A DNA stretch of 64,000 nt from Fragilaria crotonensis. Its lineage: Eukaryota > Bacillariophyta > Fragilariophyceae > Fragilariales > Fragilariaceae. Position numbers and translations under genes: made by a program. Location: positions 1 through 64,000 of the forward strand of contig JAKSYS010000324.1 in the NCBI GenBank assembly GCA_022925895.1, in the 5' to 3' direction. Under the pieces are notes generated by a model that did not search any database, was not told where the DNA came from, and saw only the letters and a program-made list of their open reading frames with translations. Every line of letters starts with the position of its first letter. Positions within the stretch are counted from its first letter, which is position 1. Shown here in pieces: positions 11,329 to 22,000 of the stretch.

Positions 11329-12991
11329 TCAAGGGCAAGAAGTACAAAATGGTCCGTGTCAAGGGCCTCACGACAAGTTGAGCCCAGCAGAACAACGTCA
11401 CAAGTGGTGTCACTACCATCGTTGCTCCTGACGGTGCCGTTATTGACGATCAAGCGAATGAGCTTATCGTACCTTCTGGAACTGCGATTAAGGTAGGTAC
11501 GAATTGTTGCGGATACTTACTTTAATCATCCTGCTTGCCGTTTATCGGCACGACATTATCAAAATCCTGATCTCACACGCCCAGTACCACCACAGTTTGG
11601 TCGTCGTAACAAGAAAAGGGCAGCACAGAGCCAAACTCGCATGTCGGATCCCTCTGATCTTATGTGGAGTCGCAATCTCAAAACCGGCGTCAGGACAGTG
11701 TTGGTGATTCGAATCATCGCCAGGGACGCACAAACCACCGCGACCGAGGCGCAATTGGCCGACGATATCTTCGGTGCCAACGGAGATGTCTGGAACCTCA
11801 AGTCGGGGTTTCTTCAGTGTTCGTACGGTCAGCTGACGTTCGAACCATTGACTACGAACGCCAAAGTCGGACCTGATGGAATGTACACGGTTTCCATTCC
11901 GAACAATGCCGTGAAGGGAATCGCCGATTCGAAGGTAGTGAATGCTGCACTGGCTCAGGTTACAACAGATTTAGGAGTATCACCCAACTTGCTTGCAAAC
12001 CATGTCATGTTTTGTGTCCCGCCAGGGACAAATGGGACTTGGATCGCGTGTGCCGTCATCAATGGATGGAGATCTGTGTACAACGACAAATGGTGCCAAT
12101 ATTCATCCGGGCAGATGCATGAATTCGGTAAGTCGATAGTCATACGCATCGTCTTTTTGGTTCTTTGAGGCTGAGAAACTAATCCACCGTGACTTAAAAC
12201 TGCGAAGGCCACAACCTGAATTTGGCCCACGCCAATGAAGGAAATGTGTCATATGGCGACCAATCAGGACTAATGGTAAGTCTCGAGCTGAGCCCTTGAG
12301 GAACTTTTGGCATTGTCTATGATTGAACGAATTCAATGAATGCGTCTGTCCTCCTTTCTAACTGGATGTTAAAATTCTAAGGGGTTTTCATACGGTGTCG
12401 ATGAGGGTCCCAAAATGTGCTTTAACGGAGCCAACACGTGGCAACTTGGTTGGTTCCCCAGCTATCACGTCGACCTCCCCTTCGCCAGTAGTATATATTG
12501 GGACGGAAATCTCGTTGGGTTTGCGGAGCGCGACGCTGCTTTGACTAGCTCAGACCGAATGATCATCCGAATTCGAGGCAGTGTTGACTATTTTATTTCA
12601 ATCGTCAAATGGGCATGAATGGTGGAACACAGGAAGCAGGAAACAATGTGCTTGTGACACAACGCTCACCAACCGGATACGTCTTTTCGTACCTTGTGGC
12701 AAAATTGGGCAAAATTGAAGGCCGGCGGAGTCTATACTATCTCCGACTTCAATGGAACCAACACAGCATTGAACATTACCGTGAGAAGCATTACAACCAG
12801 CACCATCCCAGGGAGAGCCACCATCTCTGTACGTTTTGGTCCTTCCCCGGCTCCGACACGAAGCCCGACAAGAAGTCCGACAAAAGTAACGGCAAGAAGT
12901 CCGACGAACGCACCAACAAGAAGTCCGACAACGACACCGACAAGAAGTCCAACAAAGGCACCTGCAAGAAGTCCGACGAACGCACCTTCAA
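11329..12991 (+). pseudogene. Gametolysin-like M11 protease, copy 2, 5' part, broken
   Basis: Close paralogue of copy 1. Homology starts abruptly inside exon 2 at about 11329, so the signal-peptide exon and the first half of exon 2 are missing. Remaining exons: to 11492, 11596-12127, 12208-12275, and 12382 onward. The zinc motif HEFGHNLNLAH is kept. Damage: TGA at 11379-11381 where copy 1 has Trp; a 4-bp deletion near 12593; a second frame change near 12705-12720 with a duplicated gcaaaattgg. The Pro-Thr-Arg-Ser tail (PTRSPTRSPT) is then cut at 12991 by a 9-kb DNA transposon and resumes at 22001. The lesions and the insertion indicate a dead gene. Confidence 0.88.
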
Positions 12992-13020
12992 CATCAGAAG
13001 GTGGTCAATTTTACAAATGA
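12992..13020 (+). repeat. Left terminal inverted repeat of the transposon
   Basis: CATCAGAAGGTGG followed by a looser segment (aattttacaaatgac). It pairs with 21972-22000; 12 of the first 13 bases match, and a ttaca...tgaca core follows on both sides. Confidence 0.85.
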
Positions 13021-13494
13021 CAACAATAATCCAAAAATTTGATTTATGTTTTTCATTTTGTAGTATTATGTTTACCAGATCAGATGACGTTTTTTATTAC
13101 GTAGGTGTTGTTTTTCAACATGTGTTTCTTTGTCCAGCATAACGCAATGCCTACTCAAATTGTCGAACAGGCATTTTGTGTCCCGTTTTACATTGCTTAT
13201 GTTGTAAGTAGCGTAACCAAATACCATGCTCAATTGTCGATGATTTCCACTGTCTATGTAAAGCACAAAATAGTGTCATATCGAGGCATACAACACAGTG
13301 TTGTGATACCTCCCATTAGAAATGGCTGAACACGAATTTGACGGAGAATAACGTGTGCTGATGCAGATTTGCACCAGCACACATTTAACAGTTTGAGGAG
13401 TTGTTGCATACCATATAGGGAAGTTCGATCCTGCTCACCAGTGGCTGCTTTTTTCTCAACGAGAGCATTCTCTATCCCTTTACCTATCGTTGCC

Positions 13495-16400
13495 ATGCTA
13501 CCATTGAGACAGCCCGTACCGCCTCATCCTGTTGTCGGTTTGCCTGAACGTTGTTGTTCATGTCAGAATCATTTTCGTGGCCGTCGTGGAATGAATCTCC
13601 ATCTGCGACAAAACCAAATTTGTTCTGCATTTTACGCGTCGATGGATTCCAGCAATCAATTGTACACACACGATACGCCTACCGTGCCCGCCGATGCAGC
13701 CGCTTCACTTCGTAGTGCATCAGATCCAGCATCGGGGCGTCTTCCTTATGTTTATGCCGATGATGACACTTTTCCATGGAATGCTGATCAAGATGAGTCT
13801 TTTCCGTCTAACGTTCCTAAAATATCGGTGACGCGTGTGCTCCGGTCAAAGTCTACTTGGGTCAGTAAGTCGATCGTTGCTAATACCACATTGCATGAAA
13901 CCGTGGTTGTCAAGACAATGAATGATGAAGATTCGGCAAATGATAGTGATAGTGTTGATTCTATTGCGGACGCAAAAGCAGAGTTCCCGGTGAATGTACT
14001 TGTCGAGTCATCTGGCACCGCAACGAATCCACCTGATTCAGTGGTATTGCCTGCAGAAGGGTCGGGATTTCCAAATGGTTCTGTGCGTACATTGCAGCAT
14101 GAATTGACAGCATTGAAATCTGATCACTTTGGCATGGACCGGTTTTCTATGCAGGACAAGATGCAATTGGAGCTGCTGCACATTTTGAAGTCGCACCGTC
14201 TTCCCCTGAACACATTCGCGCCTACCCTTAAATTTGCTGTGAAGCTCAATTCGCTTGGTATTTCGCTATCGGATGCACCTAAAACGCGGAAAACTATTAT
14301 TGCCAAATTGTTCAGGCATTACAACATGGAAGCGTTGACTCCACAACAGAAGGCGTGCTTATTGCCAATTGCCCAGACCTCAGTCAATGTTGTTTATTTC
14401 AATGCCCGTGCAGTGTTTGCCTCCTTGTTGTCTTGTCCAAACTTAAACCAAGATCACAAATACATGTTTCGTGATCCAACGAATGTGTTTGCCTCGCCTA
14501 TTGATGAGTGTGGTCACGATGCCAATGTGATTGGGGAAATTAACACAGGAACAATATACAAAGCAACTTATTCCAAGCTTATTTTGAATAACAACAAGGA
14601 TATGTTACTACCCGCCATATTCGGTTTGGACAAGACACACATCGATACAGGTTCCCGACTTCAAATGGAGCCATTAACCATATCACACGGACTTCTTAAG
14701 CATGAATTTCGTTGTCAACCATCTGCAATGCGTATTCTTGGCTACATCAATCTCTTGCCAGTGCATTACCACGCATCACGCCTACCAATGGCCGGAAAAG
14801 GACGTTTGAGTGTTGCCGCAGCAAAATGAAATGATTATCATGCCCAAATTGAGTTCATTCTACGAGAATCTGGGTTTCTTCAACTCCAGGATCAAGGGTT
14901 TTCTTGGAACCTTCATTTCGGTGGACAAGTCTACCCCGTTGTATTCCGATTAGTATATGTACCATTTATCGTGGGCGATACTGAAGGGCACGATAGACTG
15001 TGTGGGCACTATACTGCCCGCTTTGAGGCGATCAAACAATTGTGCCGCATATGTAAGTGTCGTGTTGAAGAAGAAGACGATGCTGGCTTTACTTGGCTTC
15101 ATGACAATGCGACAAGCCCATCACCGGTGCTCTACATGCTACAGCCAGGTCACTTTCATGTTTGCCCCAAGAATGATGTTATTGACATTGACGAGGGGCC
15201 TGACTCACCTTTAAAAGCAGGCTTTGGTGAACAAAATGAGGATTCATTTATGTGGTGTAGGTACCCACCAATTGAAACAAACACCCGGTTCCAGCCTGAG
15301 GAACAACTCATTGTCGCGGCGTGTTTCAAGAACCTGCCTTTAATTACACGCTTCTTCCCCATGCCTCTAAATCCACTGCTGCCCGCGACATCATTATTGC
15401 TCAAAGGTGAAATGACATCAAAGCGCCGTTTGATGCACAATGAATCATCTCATATGGCAACTGGGGAAATGGAAATGATGCTGGCGATCCTTTTCTCTGA
15501 TGGCAGATATGCGGACGACGTCACAGTAATTCCATTGAGTTTCGTGGAGACGATTGGCAATGCTGCAACTGTTCACGAGAAATGTTTAGCATGTCACCTG
15601 AGCCCACACAAAAGCATCATCGGCATGGGTGATGATATTGAAATGGAATACAACAAGCTCATCCAACTTTTGTTGAAAAATGTGATTGAACCGAATCCCA
15701 CAATGCTCGAGAAGAAATTGTTGGTTTTCCCAAAGTGCTCAGGTCGGCATTGGTATTGCGTTTTTGTTTTTAATGCGGGAAGCATTGTTCACAAGAAGGA
15801 GGAAGAAAGAGCTAGTAGTATGTTACAGCCATGCTTTTTTCGTTATTGTTCAAGCGAACCCAACGGTAAACGTGACCATGATTCTCTTGACGTGATATGG
15901 TTTCTTAACTTTTTGTACAGCATCAAGCAGCACCACCAGCTGGCAACTCTAGGGTCTGACGGCATGTTATGGTTCGATCCATTCAAGAGTGGGTCGAAAC
16001 ATTCGCTCAAGGGTACCGAAAGATTTCCTTCACTTCGAGTGGTGGAAGGTTGTTCATTGCCACAGCAAAACGATTTGTACAACTGTGGGTTCGGCCTCAT
16101 TGCTGCAATTGCCATTATAATGCAAAATGTGACCAAGAGCAAGCATAATGATTATTCACCTTTTCGCGAGTCGTTTTCTGCCAAGGGTACAAATTTGCAA
16201 TTCTGCGAACACGAAAATGAAACGTACATCAAATTTCCTAAAGAAATGCTAGAAAGGCTTTCTCAAACCAATGATGTTGACGAGCTTTTAAAGCAGGAAG
16301 ACTATCTCTCCGTCCTTCGCAAAGAATGGTTTACACTCATCGATCGTTTGGCAGCATTTAACCACCAGGCAACGATTAAACAGCAAATGTTGTATGGTAA

Positions 16401-17487
16401 GGTGCAACATGATGCACCTTTTTTCCGTGTTAAGCGTGCACTCGGTTTCCCAGTCGACAATGACAGAGAGGAAGACGTGTCCCCTGGCGAACATAATATA
16501 AAGGAAAAAGGAAGGGCAGCGGCCGAATCATTGCTGAATATGAGTACCGCCACACTTGTTTCACAATCACAGCAAGGCGCCGTAAATTTGAATTTGTTGT
16601 TTGAATTTGAGGAGCAGAAATTGCGGTCAGAAAATCAACAACAATCACAAACAATACCATCAATTGCAAACGAACCAGATACTTTTAATCTGTTTGATTC
16701 AGATTCGGACGTATCTTCAACGAAGAAAGCGCGATTGCTCTCTGTTGGCCCCATTACAAAACCCAAGCCGCCCATGCTGACGCCCACAATATCCTCAACA
16801 CCATCTGCGGGCAGGAAGAGGACATTGGAAAGTGGTGGCAGAAAGATACCTACAGTGGCTAACCAAAAGCCGAATTCATTTTTGGATTCCAAAGTTGTGT
16901 TCTCAACACTAAACGAAAGAAGAAAAGCGCGCAAAAGCATTGTGCCAAACAAATCCTCGTCAAATGCTAATGACGATGCATCAAATACGAGAGCACAAGG
17001 TGTTACAAAAGTTCTCGCCCCTATTTGGTTAGATGTACCAGAAAAGTTAGAACCAAACACATGGAAGCCGAATTGGAAAAAAAAAACAAAGGGCGACCCA
17101 AAGTCGTTCTTTGGAGATGACGATGACAAATCAGACAATCAGATGGTGGAATCCGAAACGGTGGAAAGAGCCTGCGAATTGTCAGAAGGTGCATTGTCTT
17201 ACTATCATAAACAGTGGAAAGCATTTAAGGGTATGGGCAATAAGCGTGTTGACAATGACGCAATGGCTGAGTATGTGGAGAGTCGCTTCGTCGAATGGAA
17301 ATGGAGTTCTAATGCCGAACATAGCATGAACTGGACTTACTTTGGCGAATTGGGACGCGAAAGCCAAAAAATGGCGAAGTCGGATAAGGACAAAGCAATT
17401 ATCAAACAATACTATTCAGATTTGATAACGGCAATGAAAAAGAAAGAAGGTATTTTCGACAACAATTTGAGAAAGAATTCCTTTTGA
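13495..17487 (+). CDS. Transposase with C2HC finger and Ulp1/C48-like protease domain; one in-frame TGA
   Basis: One frame runs from ATG 13495 to 17487 (about 1,330 codons), interrupted only by TGA at 14827-14829. N-terminal C2HC finger at residues 20-43 (CCSCQNHF...LHLRQNQIC). The transposase core resembles Plavaka/CACTA enzymes: LLPAIFGLDKTHID with a likely catalytic Asp at about 379, then FIVGDTEGHDRLCGHY with a second Asp at about 495, then LCRICKC. Residues 745-870 carry an adenain/Ulp1-type triad: His752 (GRHWYCV), Asp828 (LWFDPF), Cys864 in LPQQNDLYNCG. The C-terminus is charged and low in complexity. Expected role is cutting and joining the element's ends; the protease role in such elements is unclear. 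The element carries one premature stop here and is probably inactive, unless TGA is read through. Confidence 0.78.
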
Positions 17488-17498
17488 CCGATCCTCAA

Positions 17499-18404
17499 AT
17501 GGTTACTGGTGTTCGATTCAACAGGTCAACCAACAAGTTTACTGCACGATGCACATACCAGCATCAACAACAAGACAAACAGACGAAGAAAGTAATGTGG
17601 GTTAAACGCGAAGATGAATTTGAAGTCCCTGAAGAATGGGTCCTTCATGAAGCTGGCTTTGCTGAGGACGTTTTGCAACACATACTGGATATGGATGTGG
17701 AGGGTGGATATTTTGTTGTTCCAAAAGATAGAACATTTCATGAACCAGAAACGGTAACGGGAATAAAGTTCGACAATAAAAGAAACGTTTTCGTTGCGCG
17801 AGTGGAATCCCAACGGGTAATCAGAGAAGCAAACAATACCAAACAAGTGAACAAGGTGCCAACCCAAACGAAACCAAATAAGGTTCGCCTTAAAACGGTG
17901 AAAGACGAAATCAAAGTAACAGACGATTGGGTAAAAGACAGGGCTGGCATGACATTGGATGCTGTTAAGAATGCCAAAAACCTGGACAGCGATGGTTTTG
18001 TTAGCATCCCATTGGATATGAAACTGAAAGTACATGACAGAACAATTTGGCGGATAAAGTTTGTCGCCCGACAAACTCGGTACATTCTTGATGTGCATAA
18101 AATGAGAGCAGAGGCGCCCACTATAAATGTGGTGATGACAGGAAAGCGCAATGCTTCTAGTCAGGCTTTTGCTGCTTCAAGGCTGCCGACACAACAGCAC
18201 AAACAAAAACAAGTTGTCAGTGACGCACATTGGCGAGTAAAATTTTCTGATGGGAACACATTAAAACTCTGTGAAACTGACCCATTGGTGGTGGAAAACT
18301 TTTCTGCAAAATTCCTAGAGGAACTACGACGGACGAAAAAGGGTTTGTGGACATTCCAGTTGGCGATTGCAAAGTGTCTTCGCTTCATCGCCATCCGCAC
18401 CTAA
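17499..18404 (+). CDS. Transposon ORF with internal repeats (likely frame-shifted continuation)
   Basis: Open frame immediately after the transposase stop, in a different frame; first ATG at 17499. It contains two to three diverged copies of an approximately 100-residue unit: TGVRFNRSTNKFTARC, then VTGIKFDNKRNVFVARVES, then IWRIKFVARQTRYILDV. Each of the first two is followed by a charged segment and a conserved DxW or EEW element (VPEEWVLHEAGF; VTDDWVKDRAGM). I do not recognise the repeat. Its tight junction with the upstream ORF and with the next frame suggests the C-terminal part of a single long polypeptide broken by frame changes. It could instead be a separate ORF. Confidence 0.5.
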   Translation: MVTGVRFNRSTNKFTARCTYQHQQQDKQTKKVMWVKREDEFEVPEEWVLHEAGFAEDVLQHILDMDVEGGYFVVPKDRTFHEPETVTGIKFDNKRNVFVARVESQRVIREANNTKQVNKVPTQTKPNKVRLKTVKDEIKVTDDWVKDRAGMTLDAVKNAKNLDSDGFVSIPLDMKLKVHDRTIWRIKFVARQTRYILDVHKMRAEAPTINVVMTGKRNASSQAFAASRLPTQQHKQKQVVSDAHWRVKFSDGNTLKLCETDPLVVENFSAKFLEELRRTKKGLWTFQLAIAKCLRFIAIRT

Positions 18405-18936
18405 AGGTCTGTGGAGCTCAACAATACAATTTGTTCAAGGAAACAGTGAAGATCTGTGCGTTTCAGATTCATTGGCCTCAGCGTTTCATAATTTAGGTTT
18501 CATCGATGAAGCGAGGCAAATCGCACAGTTTGGAAAAACACGGGTGGCTGGAGGAGCCGTAAATGCTTTGGAGAAGGTTGCAATCTATGCAAAGGAGGTG
18601 CTGCCAAGCTGGATTGAGATGCACCGCAAAAAGCTTGTCTTTAACTGGAGGACAGAATTGGACAAAAAAAGTGTGTTCCTAGCGGTCCTCAGTGCGTCAG
18701 ATGGTAACTGCAGCCATGCCATAACTATCCATGGGGGGTTCATATATGATGCGAATGAAACGATTGCTGTCCCTTTGTGCCAGGAAGGCCTAGATTATTG
18801 CACCTCGACCGAAGACCAACCCAGCACATTCATTGACTTTCGTCGTGGATACATATTTCGGTACATGGGCAAGCAGAAAAAACTCAGGGCCAAAATGACG
18901 CTTGTGCCCGCTTATTGTAGAACTATTAAAAAGTAA
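18367..18936 (+). CDS. Cysteine-protease-like domain of the transposon
   Basis: Open frame overlapping the end of the previous one, without a convincing own ATG, so probably a frame-shifted continuation. Motifs: DLCVSDSLASAFHNLGF with a candidate nucleophile Cys in a helix-like context, and DGNCSHAITIHGGFIYDAN with His and Asp. Then comes EGLDYCTST and FRRGYIFRYMG, close to the end at residue 189. The Cys...His...Asp order resembles papain-fold or OTU-like proteases that accompany some large protist transposons. The assignment is from memory of pattern and is tentative. Confidence 0.45.
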   Translation: MQSVFASSPSAPKGLWSSTIQFVQGNSEDLCVSDSLASAFHNLGFIDEARQIAQFGKTRVAGGAVNALEKVAIYAKEVLPSWIEMHRKKLVFNWRTELDKKSVFLAVLSASDGNCSHAITIHGGFIYDANETIAVPLCQEGLDYCTSTEDQPSTFIDFRRGYIFRYMGKQKKLRAKMTLVPAYCRTIKK

Positions 18937-19156
18937 TACTGAGGTTAGACGTTGTGTGGGTAGTTAAAAAGAATTACAACCAATCTTCTTGGGAGTCCAC
19001 AAATGCTAATTGAATAAAGCATAGTTGTCCTCGGAACATTTCTTTACAAAGGCACGTTGCGCAACAGACATTGGCGAGACAATGTTGTACTGTTTTGAAC
19101 CGCCATGGCATGCAGTTGAAGGTTTTCTTTGTCTTGATGCCAATCGCGCATAATGT

Positions 19157-19549
19157 CTAGGGCCAATGCAGTGTATGCCGGCAATGGAAACATGTCATAA
19201 ACAGACAACGGAGCAGCTTCGAAACAGTCAGCAGCCCTTTGGCAACTGCATAATTTTGTCGGGCCTCAGTGCGAATGAGCGTCATTTCTGCAGGCGACAT
19301 AGGATTCCCAAATTTATGTTTCTTTTGTGCCACAATAGCGTGCGCAACCAGGTGCCGATGATCTTCGTGCCAGGATGTGACAATTTCTTGCGCGTTGGTC
19401 ACACAATCCGGCATAGGAAACATGTCGTAATCATGCACATCTTCGGCAATAACTGGGGGAAGCATTGCGGCAGTGGGTGGGTAGTTTCGATCTTTTGGAG
19501 TCCATTCGCCACAGCAGAAAGGGTTTTCTTCTTCCATGGTTGCATGCAA
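19157..19549 (-). CDS. Unknown opposite-strand ORF inside the transposon
   Basis: 130 codons on the minus strand (MHATMEEENPFCCGEWTPKD at the start). It has acidic and Cys/His residues and a region HEDHRHLVAHAIVAQKKHKF that looks coding. The plus strand is also open (19166-19573), so strand choice rests on composition only. It lies between the rightward protease ORFs and the rightward accessory genes, so the transposon may express genes from both strands. No family recognised. Confidence 0.35.
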   Translation of the reverse strand: MHATMEEENPFCCGEWTPKDRNYPPTAAMLPPVIAEDVHDYDMFPMPDCVTNAQEIVTSWHEDHRHLVAHAIVAQKKHKFGNPMSPAEMTLIRTEARQNYAVAKGLLTVSKLLRCLFMTCFHCRHTLHWP

Positions 19550-20054
19550 ACCAAAATAAATAGTACTCCGTAGTCACAATATTTTGTACTCCGTACAAAA
19601 TAAGAAAGTGGTGGCAAATGCTTTTTAAACAACGAACGCAAGCGCCAAACGGCTTACCGAATAGTGATGCATATATACATCATTACTGCTCCTCATCATT
19701 GTTTTAGGTATCACAATTGTCAAAAAATGATTGTTTGTAATCGCATGAGATACACCGCCTCCGTATGATAATGGGTACAAAATGCCTTTCCAAAACGATG
19801 CTGTTATACGGGTCACGATATGTTCCGAGTGGCAAAAATATACATTCCTATTAAATTCGAATGCTGATTACTTAAGGACATGACCCAAAAGGTACTAAGA
19901 AGATACACCGTGGTGTATCAGCAAAACACCTATGTAGTATACCATTCAAATTCGTCTTATGGTATTATACATCTTCATGATCAAAGGCATGGCCTGCTAT
20001 TATATAACCAAAGGAATAATACGCGAATCTTCATAAATTTACAAAATAGCAAAG

Positions 20055-20535
20055 ATGCCAAAACGGCAAGGATCATTAAGGCAGAAGAAGAAGGTTGACG
20101 CTTTGACGGCAGAGGAGCAAGCACATATCAACGACAGGCGCAATGAAGAAAGTATGTGTTGTGTTATTCACTGTTGTGCAACCTGTTTGGTTTTGGAAGA
20201 TCAATACAATGACTAACTCTGCAATGCCCGTCTCACTTCACATGAACTCTATAGAACGCAAATTGATGGCTGAAATGGAGAAGAACAAGAACAAAAGAGC
20301 AGCGGCTGAAGAAAAGGCAAGCATGGATGAAAACTTCGAAGATGACGAAGAGGACGCGGAGGACACTTTAGCAAACGTTGATTTTGCGTCAGACGAAGAC
20401 GATGACGATGAAATGGCCGAGGATGACAACAACTTCAAGAAAAACAGCGCAAGGCAGAACGCTCCAAAAAAACACAAAGTTACGCCAGATATAAGTACCA
20501 GCAACTTTGGCATGGCCAAAGACATCGTGCCATAA
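20055..20535 (+). CDS. Transposon accessory protein, acidic N-terminal part, spliced
   Basis: Best model: exon 20055-20151 (MPKRQGSLRQKKKVDALTAE), a 103-bp intron 20152-20254 (GTATGT...TATAG), exon 20255-20535. The splice keeps the frame and gives a basic N-terminus, then a charged coiled-coil-like stretch (KLMAEMEKNKNKRAAAEEK) and a strongly acidic region. The frame ends at TAA 20533-20535. It probably belongs with the following ORF as one spliced gene, but the connecting donor cannot be fixed by eye. Confidence 0.5.
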
Positions 20536-20636
20536 CAACATTTTCGAAAATGATGGCAAGTACCAACGACGAGATAGTCACTGAAGAACCTCCATGATTT
20601 CATTGACATTTCTCACCTATTGCTTGTTGGTGACAG

Positions 20637-21615
20637 CAGAGGAAGATCAGTTTTCAAAAGCACTCTCGTATCGAAAAGCCAAGACAAAGAATAAGCCGGA
20701 TATAGTGCAGCGCATCCACACGTTTGTCAATCACACGCTATTCAAAAAGTTGAAGTTTGCAACTAATGAGACAATGGTCACGATGGCAATCAAAACTGCC
20801 ATGATGGAGTTTCAAATGCATGAAGACGAGTTCAAAGGGTTCTACAATGTTTATCGCTCTACAATGATGGATGCTATCAACACAAAGCGAGGCACGTGTG
20901 CCCAACTCGGAGGCAACATAGTGAGTGGTAAGTAAGTTGCATAGCATGGTCGCTGCCCAACCACACAAAACTCATTTTTGCCGATGGTTCTACAGCACAT
21001 CTAATTTGGTTGGACAAATGTCGAATTGTATCCACCGATGATGTCCTGGGCGTGCGTGATTTTACCGCAGATTTTTATACACTCAAGGAAGTCAGTGCTA
21101 TGCGCAACTTTGCCACCACACGCGAAAAGTGCGCTTTTTTCTGGTTCTTTGAAAACTTCATTGATTGTGTGGCTGGCAAACTTAACAACAGAGATTCCAA
21201 ATATCTGGGAACCATCACTGCCGGGAATATCACAACTAGTGATGAAGCATTTGCTCTTTTATTGTTTGAAAATTATGTGGAAAAGTGGCATGCGCAGCAC
21301 CGACACAACTGTACCAAAACAGAAATGACAGCTAAGATGCCACGCATGCATGGCAAGTATACATCTAAGAAGGTTGGACAAGCGGAATTTGGAGGGTGGT
21401 CACGTGAAGGTGTCAGAAAATTTAACATCAATTGCATGCAGATCATGGCCGATCGACTCTCTGACAAGGGGCAGGCTGCTGAGCAAGAGTTACTAACCTA
21501 CTTGCAAGGAACTCCAAAAGGACAACTTGTCTTGCAGAAACATATGCGTCAACAGGCACGTCGGGCAACGGTGGAGGCTAATGAAGAACATGAAGATGCT
21601 TGGAACGAAATGTGA
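20637..21615 (+). CDS. Transposon accessory protein with FGGWSxEG motif, spliced
   Basis: Exon 20637-20927, a 68-bp intron (GTAAGT...TACAG) and exon 20996-21615, in frame across the junction. The second exon carries YLGTITAGNITTSDEAFALL and, near the C-terminus, KYTSKKVGQAEFGGWSREGV followed by RKFNINCMQIMADR. A GGWS-x-EG...FN...R pattern occurs in accessory ORFs of large protist DNA transposons, as far as I recall. It may bind DNA or assist the transposase; this is inference. The start of the first exon is set by the acceptor tgacag at 20631-20636; upstream exon(s) are uncertain. Confidence 0.6.
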
Positions 21616-21971
21616 TGCAATAAATGCATCATGCATACGTAGCATTTCTCTATAATACATTCGGATTTATACTTCCTGCTTTACTACTAAATGTCGGACC
21701 AGTAACACAACTTACATTATTACGTGACCTTTGCAAATAAGCTATTACAGCCCAATCATCTTCTTGTATAGAACATAAATTATCGATCCGCCGGCACAAG
21801 AACAATTCATGGAAAAAAACATATGGACATCACACCAAAATGTTACAATTCCACAGTATATATTGATTAAAAAATAAAACCTCATACATTGTAAGAATAT
21901 TTTACAATTTGTCGCATCAAAATTACTTAGTGCGGGGTGGAACAATTATAGTGAATTTGTACCATTTATAT

Positions 21972-22000
21972 GTCACTGTAACATTTTCCGCCTTCTGATG
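21972..22000 (-). repeat. Right terminal inverted repeat of the transposon
   Basis: Ends ccgccttctgatg at 22000, the complement of the left end apart from one base. The next two bases (AA) duplicate those at 12990-12991. Confidence 0.85.

Larger units (their letters stand above)
12992..22000 (+). mobile_element. CACTA/Plavaka-like DNA transposon, 9,009 bp, with exact ends
   Basis: The ends are CATCAGAAGG (12992-13001) and its exact complement (21991-22000). Weaker inverted similarity runs for about 28 bp. Flanking bases are AA at 12990-12991 and AA at 22001-22002, a 2-bp target-site duplication. Removing the element and one AA rejoins gcaccttc with aagaagtccg and restores the repeating Pro-Thr-Arg-Ser frame of M11 copy 2. 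Contents: a large transposase ORF with a Ulp1-like protease domain, downstream frames with a second cysteine-protease-like domain, an opposite-strand ORF and spliced accessory ORFs. The 2-bp duplication and transposase type fit the CACTA (CMC) superfamily. No DNA polymerase or capsid gene is present, so it is a plain DNA transposon. Several coding lesions suggest it is inactive. Confidence 0.85.

Noticed and set aside
12992-22000. Polinton-like element, because of the Ulp1/adenain-type protease
   Set aside because: No family B DNA polymerase, packaging ATPase or capsid gene, no long TIRs and no 6-bp duplication; the transposase and 2-bp duplication point to CACTA.
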